Positions 6,194 through 7,650 of a stretch of DNA of 7,650 bases are shown here, piece by piece. The position numbers and the translations under genes were made by a program. Under the pieces are notes generated by a model. It was not told the origin of the DNA and made no database searches. It worked only from the letters and a program-made list of their open reading frames with translations. This DNA is from Phycisphaerales bacterium (GTDB lineage Bacteria; Pseudomonadota; Gammaproteobacteria; Competibacterales; Competibacteraceae), in assembly GCA_014879435.1 (NCBI GenBank), contig JACSSB010000267.1:1-7650 (forward strand). Direction: 5' to 3'. Each line of letters opens with the position of its first letter. Position 1 is the stretch's first letter.

Positions 6194-7270
6194 GTGTACA
6201 TCGGCGAACAATTGATCAATCCGACGGACGAACGGCTGCGTCTTTCGGCACAACTTGGCTGCAAAGGCATCGTTATCGACTCGCGTCCCAATCGCGACGT
6301 ATGCAATGACGACGGCACATGGGATGTGGAGCGCCTGAAAGCCCAGAAGGCGCGCATTGAGCGGCTCGGCATGAAGCTCGAAGGTCTGGCGCTCGATGTC
6401 GGTTCGATCTTGCTCGATTCGTTACGCGACCCACCCAAGGCGGAGAAGATCGCCGACCGGCTGCGCCAGAACATTCGTGCAGCCGGTGCGGCGGGCGTGC
6501 CCATGCTGAAATACACCGTCGCCATGGTCGGCATTACTCGCACCGGAGTGACTGAGGGCCGTGGCGGCATGCAATGCTCGACATTTAAAGCCGATGAATA
6601 TGCGCCCGACAGCGATGCTCGCTTTTCCTATTGGGGCACCGTGCTACCGGAAGACGGACACGGCACCAGCGCTTCGCCCAAGGATCAGATGCATACCGCC
6701 GAAGCTGGCGGTCAGGTGATGGCGTCGCAGGCGGGCGCGATTTCTGAGGCGGACGGCTGGCGTGCAATCGAATTCGTGGTGCGTTCGCTGTTACCGACAG
6801 CGACTGAAGCGGGAGTGAAACTCGCCTGTCATCCACACGACCCGGCCTATCCGCCGGGCGGATTGAACGGCGTGCATCACGTCCTTGGTTCGCTCGACGG
6901 CTTGAAGCGCTTTATCGCTCTCGCCCAAGACAATCCCTATCACGGCTTCAATTTCTGTCAGGGCACGATCGCTGAAATGTCCAAAGACCCGAACGCCGTG
7001 GTACAGGAGGCGATCCAGATCTTCGGACCGCAAAAGCGCATCTTCATGGTTCACTTTCGCAATATCGTTGGCGGCTATTGCGATTTCCGTGAGGCTCTGC
7101 CGGACGAAGGCTCCGTCGATATGCTGGCTGCATTACGAGCCTATAAGGCGGTAGGTTACGACGGTGTACTTTGCCCTGACCACGTGCCGCTGTCGGATGT
7201 CGATCCCGACCGCGAACGACTCTTTTCCTTCTGTCTCGGCTATACGCGTGGGCTTCTGCAGACGCTGTAA
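6194..7270 (+). CDS. UxuA/mannonate dehydratase-family TIM-barrel protein
   Basis: A 358-residue protein of the UxuA family, whose known members dehydrate D-mannonate to 2-keto-3-deoxygluconate using a divalent metal. Family signatures are concentrated in the C-terminal half: CHPHDPAYPP (212-221), GSLDGLKRF (232-240), NPYHGFNFCQGTIAEM (247-262), VHFRNIVGG (286-294), DEGSVDM (304-310) and GYDGVLCPDHVP (321-332). The likely metal ligands (His213, Cys255, His287, Asp329) and the catalytic Asp329-His330 pair are all present. The length resembles the shorter UxuA type (about 360) rather than the E. coli type (about 394). The N-terminal half is less familiar and the metal motif reads HPHDP, where classical enzymes have HPDDP, so a different sugar acid is possible. 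GTG start with an AAGGG site; last gene of the operon, 50 bases after the permease, followed by a strong hairpin. Confidence 0.85.
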   Translation: MYIGEQLINPTDERLRLSAQLGCKGIVIDSRPNRDVCNDDGTWDVERLKAQKARIERLGMKLEGLALDVGSILLDSLRDPPKAEKIADRLRQNIRAAGAAGVPMLKYTVAMVGITRTGVTEGRGGMQCSTFKADEYAPDSDARFSYWGTVLPEDGHGTSASPKDQMHTAEAGGQVMASQAGAISEADGWRAIEFVVRSLLPTATEAGVKLACHPHDPAYPPGGLNGVHHVLGSLDGLKRFIALAQDNPYHGFNFCQGTIAEMSKDPNAVVQEAIQIFGPQKRIFMVHFRNIVGGYCDFREALPDEGSVDMLAALRAYKAVGYDGVLCPDHVPLSDVDPDRERLFSFCLGYTRGLLQTL

Positions 7271-7299
7271 GACGAGCTAACGCAGAGCCAATCAGGGCT

Positions 7300-7336
7300 G
7301 GGCTGTTCAGTGACACTCGCATTGAACAGCCCTTTC
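7300..7336 (+). terminator. Rho-independent-type hairpin ending the operon
   Basis: GGGCTGTTCA (7300-7309) pairs perfectly with TGAACAGCCC (7323-7332). Three further inner pairs, one of them G-T (7310-7312 with 7320-7322), give a 13-base stem and a 7-base loop. It begins 30 bases after the UxuA-like stop codon. The following run is only TTTC, so the U-tract is weak, but the stem is strong. On the other strand no U-run follows, so termination of the convergent small gene is less certain. Confidence 0.75.
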
Positions 7337-7571
7337 ATGAAATACCCACCATCGTTCGCACGCGATCCAACAAATCCTCGCCCGTAACGCAAAGGATGAT
7401 CCATTCGCCAACTTGAGTGAGTTGCTCGGGGTCGGTCACACGCTCCAGTAGTGAAGCCAAGGCGGTGGCGGTTTCTGCATCAAAGCGTAGCTGAACCTGC
7501 CGGAGAAGCATTGAGCACATATGTTTGAATACTTCTGTATTTACTCCAAACTGGCTTTTTCGGTCTAGCAA
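7335..7571 (-). CDS. Small hypothetical protein, possible DUF4351/Rpn-like C-terminal remnant
   Basis: A 78-codon minus-strand frame, convergent with the operon. The stretch from about residue 20 (MLLRQVQLRF, then LLERVTDPEQLTQVGEWIIL and GEDLLDRV) resembles the C-terminal DUF4351-type module of Rpn-family (recombination-promoting nuclease, PD-(D/E)XK) proteins, with its LLLR..RFG...L..LE.W pattern. The nuclease domain that normally precedes this module is absent. The frame is open upstream to a stop at 7620-7622, and a different frame carries ATG 7618. That suggests a decayed or frameshifted gene, or a free-standing small protein. Start is uncertain: TTG 7571 has no good ribosome-binding site; ATGs at 7520 and 7511 are alternatives. 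The family link comes from pattern memory only. Confidence 0.45.
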   Translation of the reverse strand: MLDRKSQFGVNTEVFKHMCSMLLRQVQLRFDAETATALASLLERVTDPEQLTQVGEWIILCVTGEDLLDRVRTMVGIS

Positions 7572-7650
7572 ATAATATTTAGGTTCTTCGAGGATCCTTG
7601 TGGAATCCAGTGTTTCATGTCACATAAAAGAGAATAAGTGATTGGTGACT

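Noticed and set aside
1..7650. CRISPR array, tRNA, rRNA or complete insertion sequence
   Set aside because: I saw no regularly spaced repeats, no tRNA-like cloverleaf and no transposase in either strand.

Overview
This window is bacterial and most likely proteobacterial. That rests on a CusS/CopS-type metal-sensing histidine kinase, a complete sigma-54 enhancer-binding protein with a PrpR-type sensor domain, and a transporter closely resembling enterobacterial/pseudomonad glucarate permeases. The genus cannot be fixed from the sequence.

Layout. (1) 1-1095: the 3' part of a heavy-metal-type sensor histidine kinase, cut by the window edge. (2) 1096-1375: a 280-base gap with no convincing gene; it carries a 15-base palindromic site close to the next gene. 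(3) 1376-3295: a PrpR_N-PAS-AAA+-Fis transcriptional activator of the sigma-54 (RpoN) class. (4) 3296-3759: a 464-base control region. Its right half looks like a standard sigma-54 promoter: paired activator sites around 3560-3588, an AT-rich IHF-like stretch around 3641-3670, and a -24/-12 element at 3675-3690. (5) 3760-7270: a tight three-gene operon coding for a D-isomer-specific 2-hydroxyacid dehydrogenase, a GudP/GarP-like sugar-acid permease, and a UxuA (mannonate dehydratase)-family TIM-barrel protein. (6) 7300-7336: a strong hairpin closing the operon. (7) 7335-7571, minus strand: a small protein that looks like the C-terminal part of a DUF4351/Rpn-type protein and may be a remnant.

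How the parts work together (inference). The activator senses a small organic acid through its PrpR_N and/or PAS domain and binds a GCNACACTATGTTGC-type site found both upstream of the operon and just upstream of its own start codon. With sigma-54 RNA polymerase it switches on uptake (permease), a C2 redox step (dehydrogenase) and a dehydration step (UxuA-like) for a sugar acid or 2-keto sugar acid. No 2-keto-3-deoxygluconate kinase or aldolase is in the window, so the pathway must finish elsewhere. The pairing of a PrpR-type sigma-54 activator with a UxuA-like dehydratase and a D-2-hydroxyacid dehydrogenase is the most interesting feature here, because classical uxu genes are known to be under GntR-type repressors.

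The activator gene is clearly AT-richer than the operon it appears to control, which suggests that the two have different histories.
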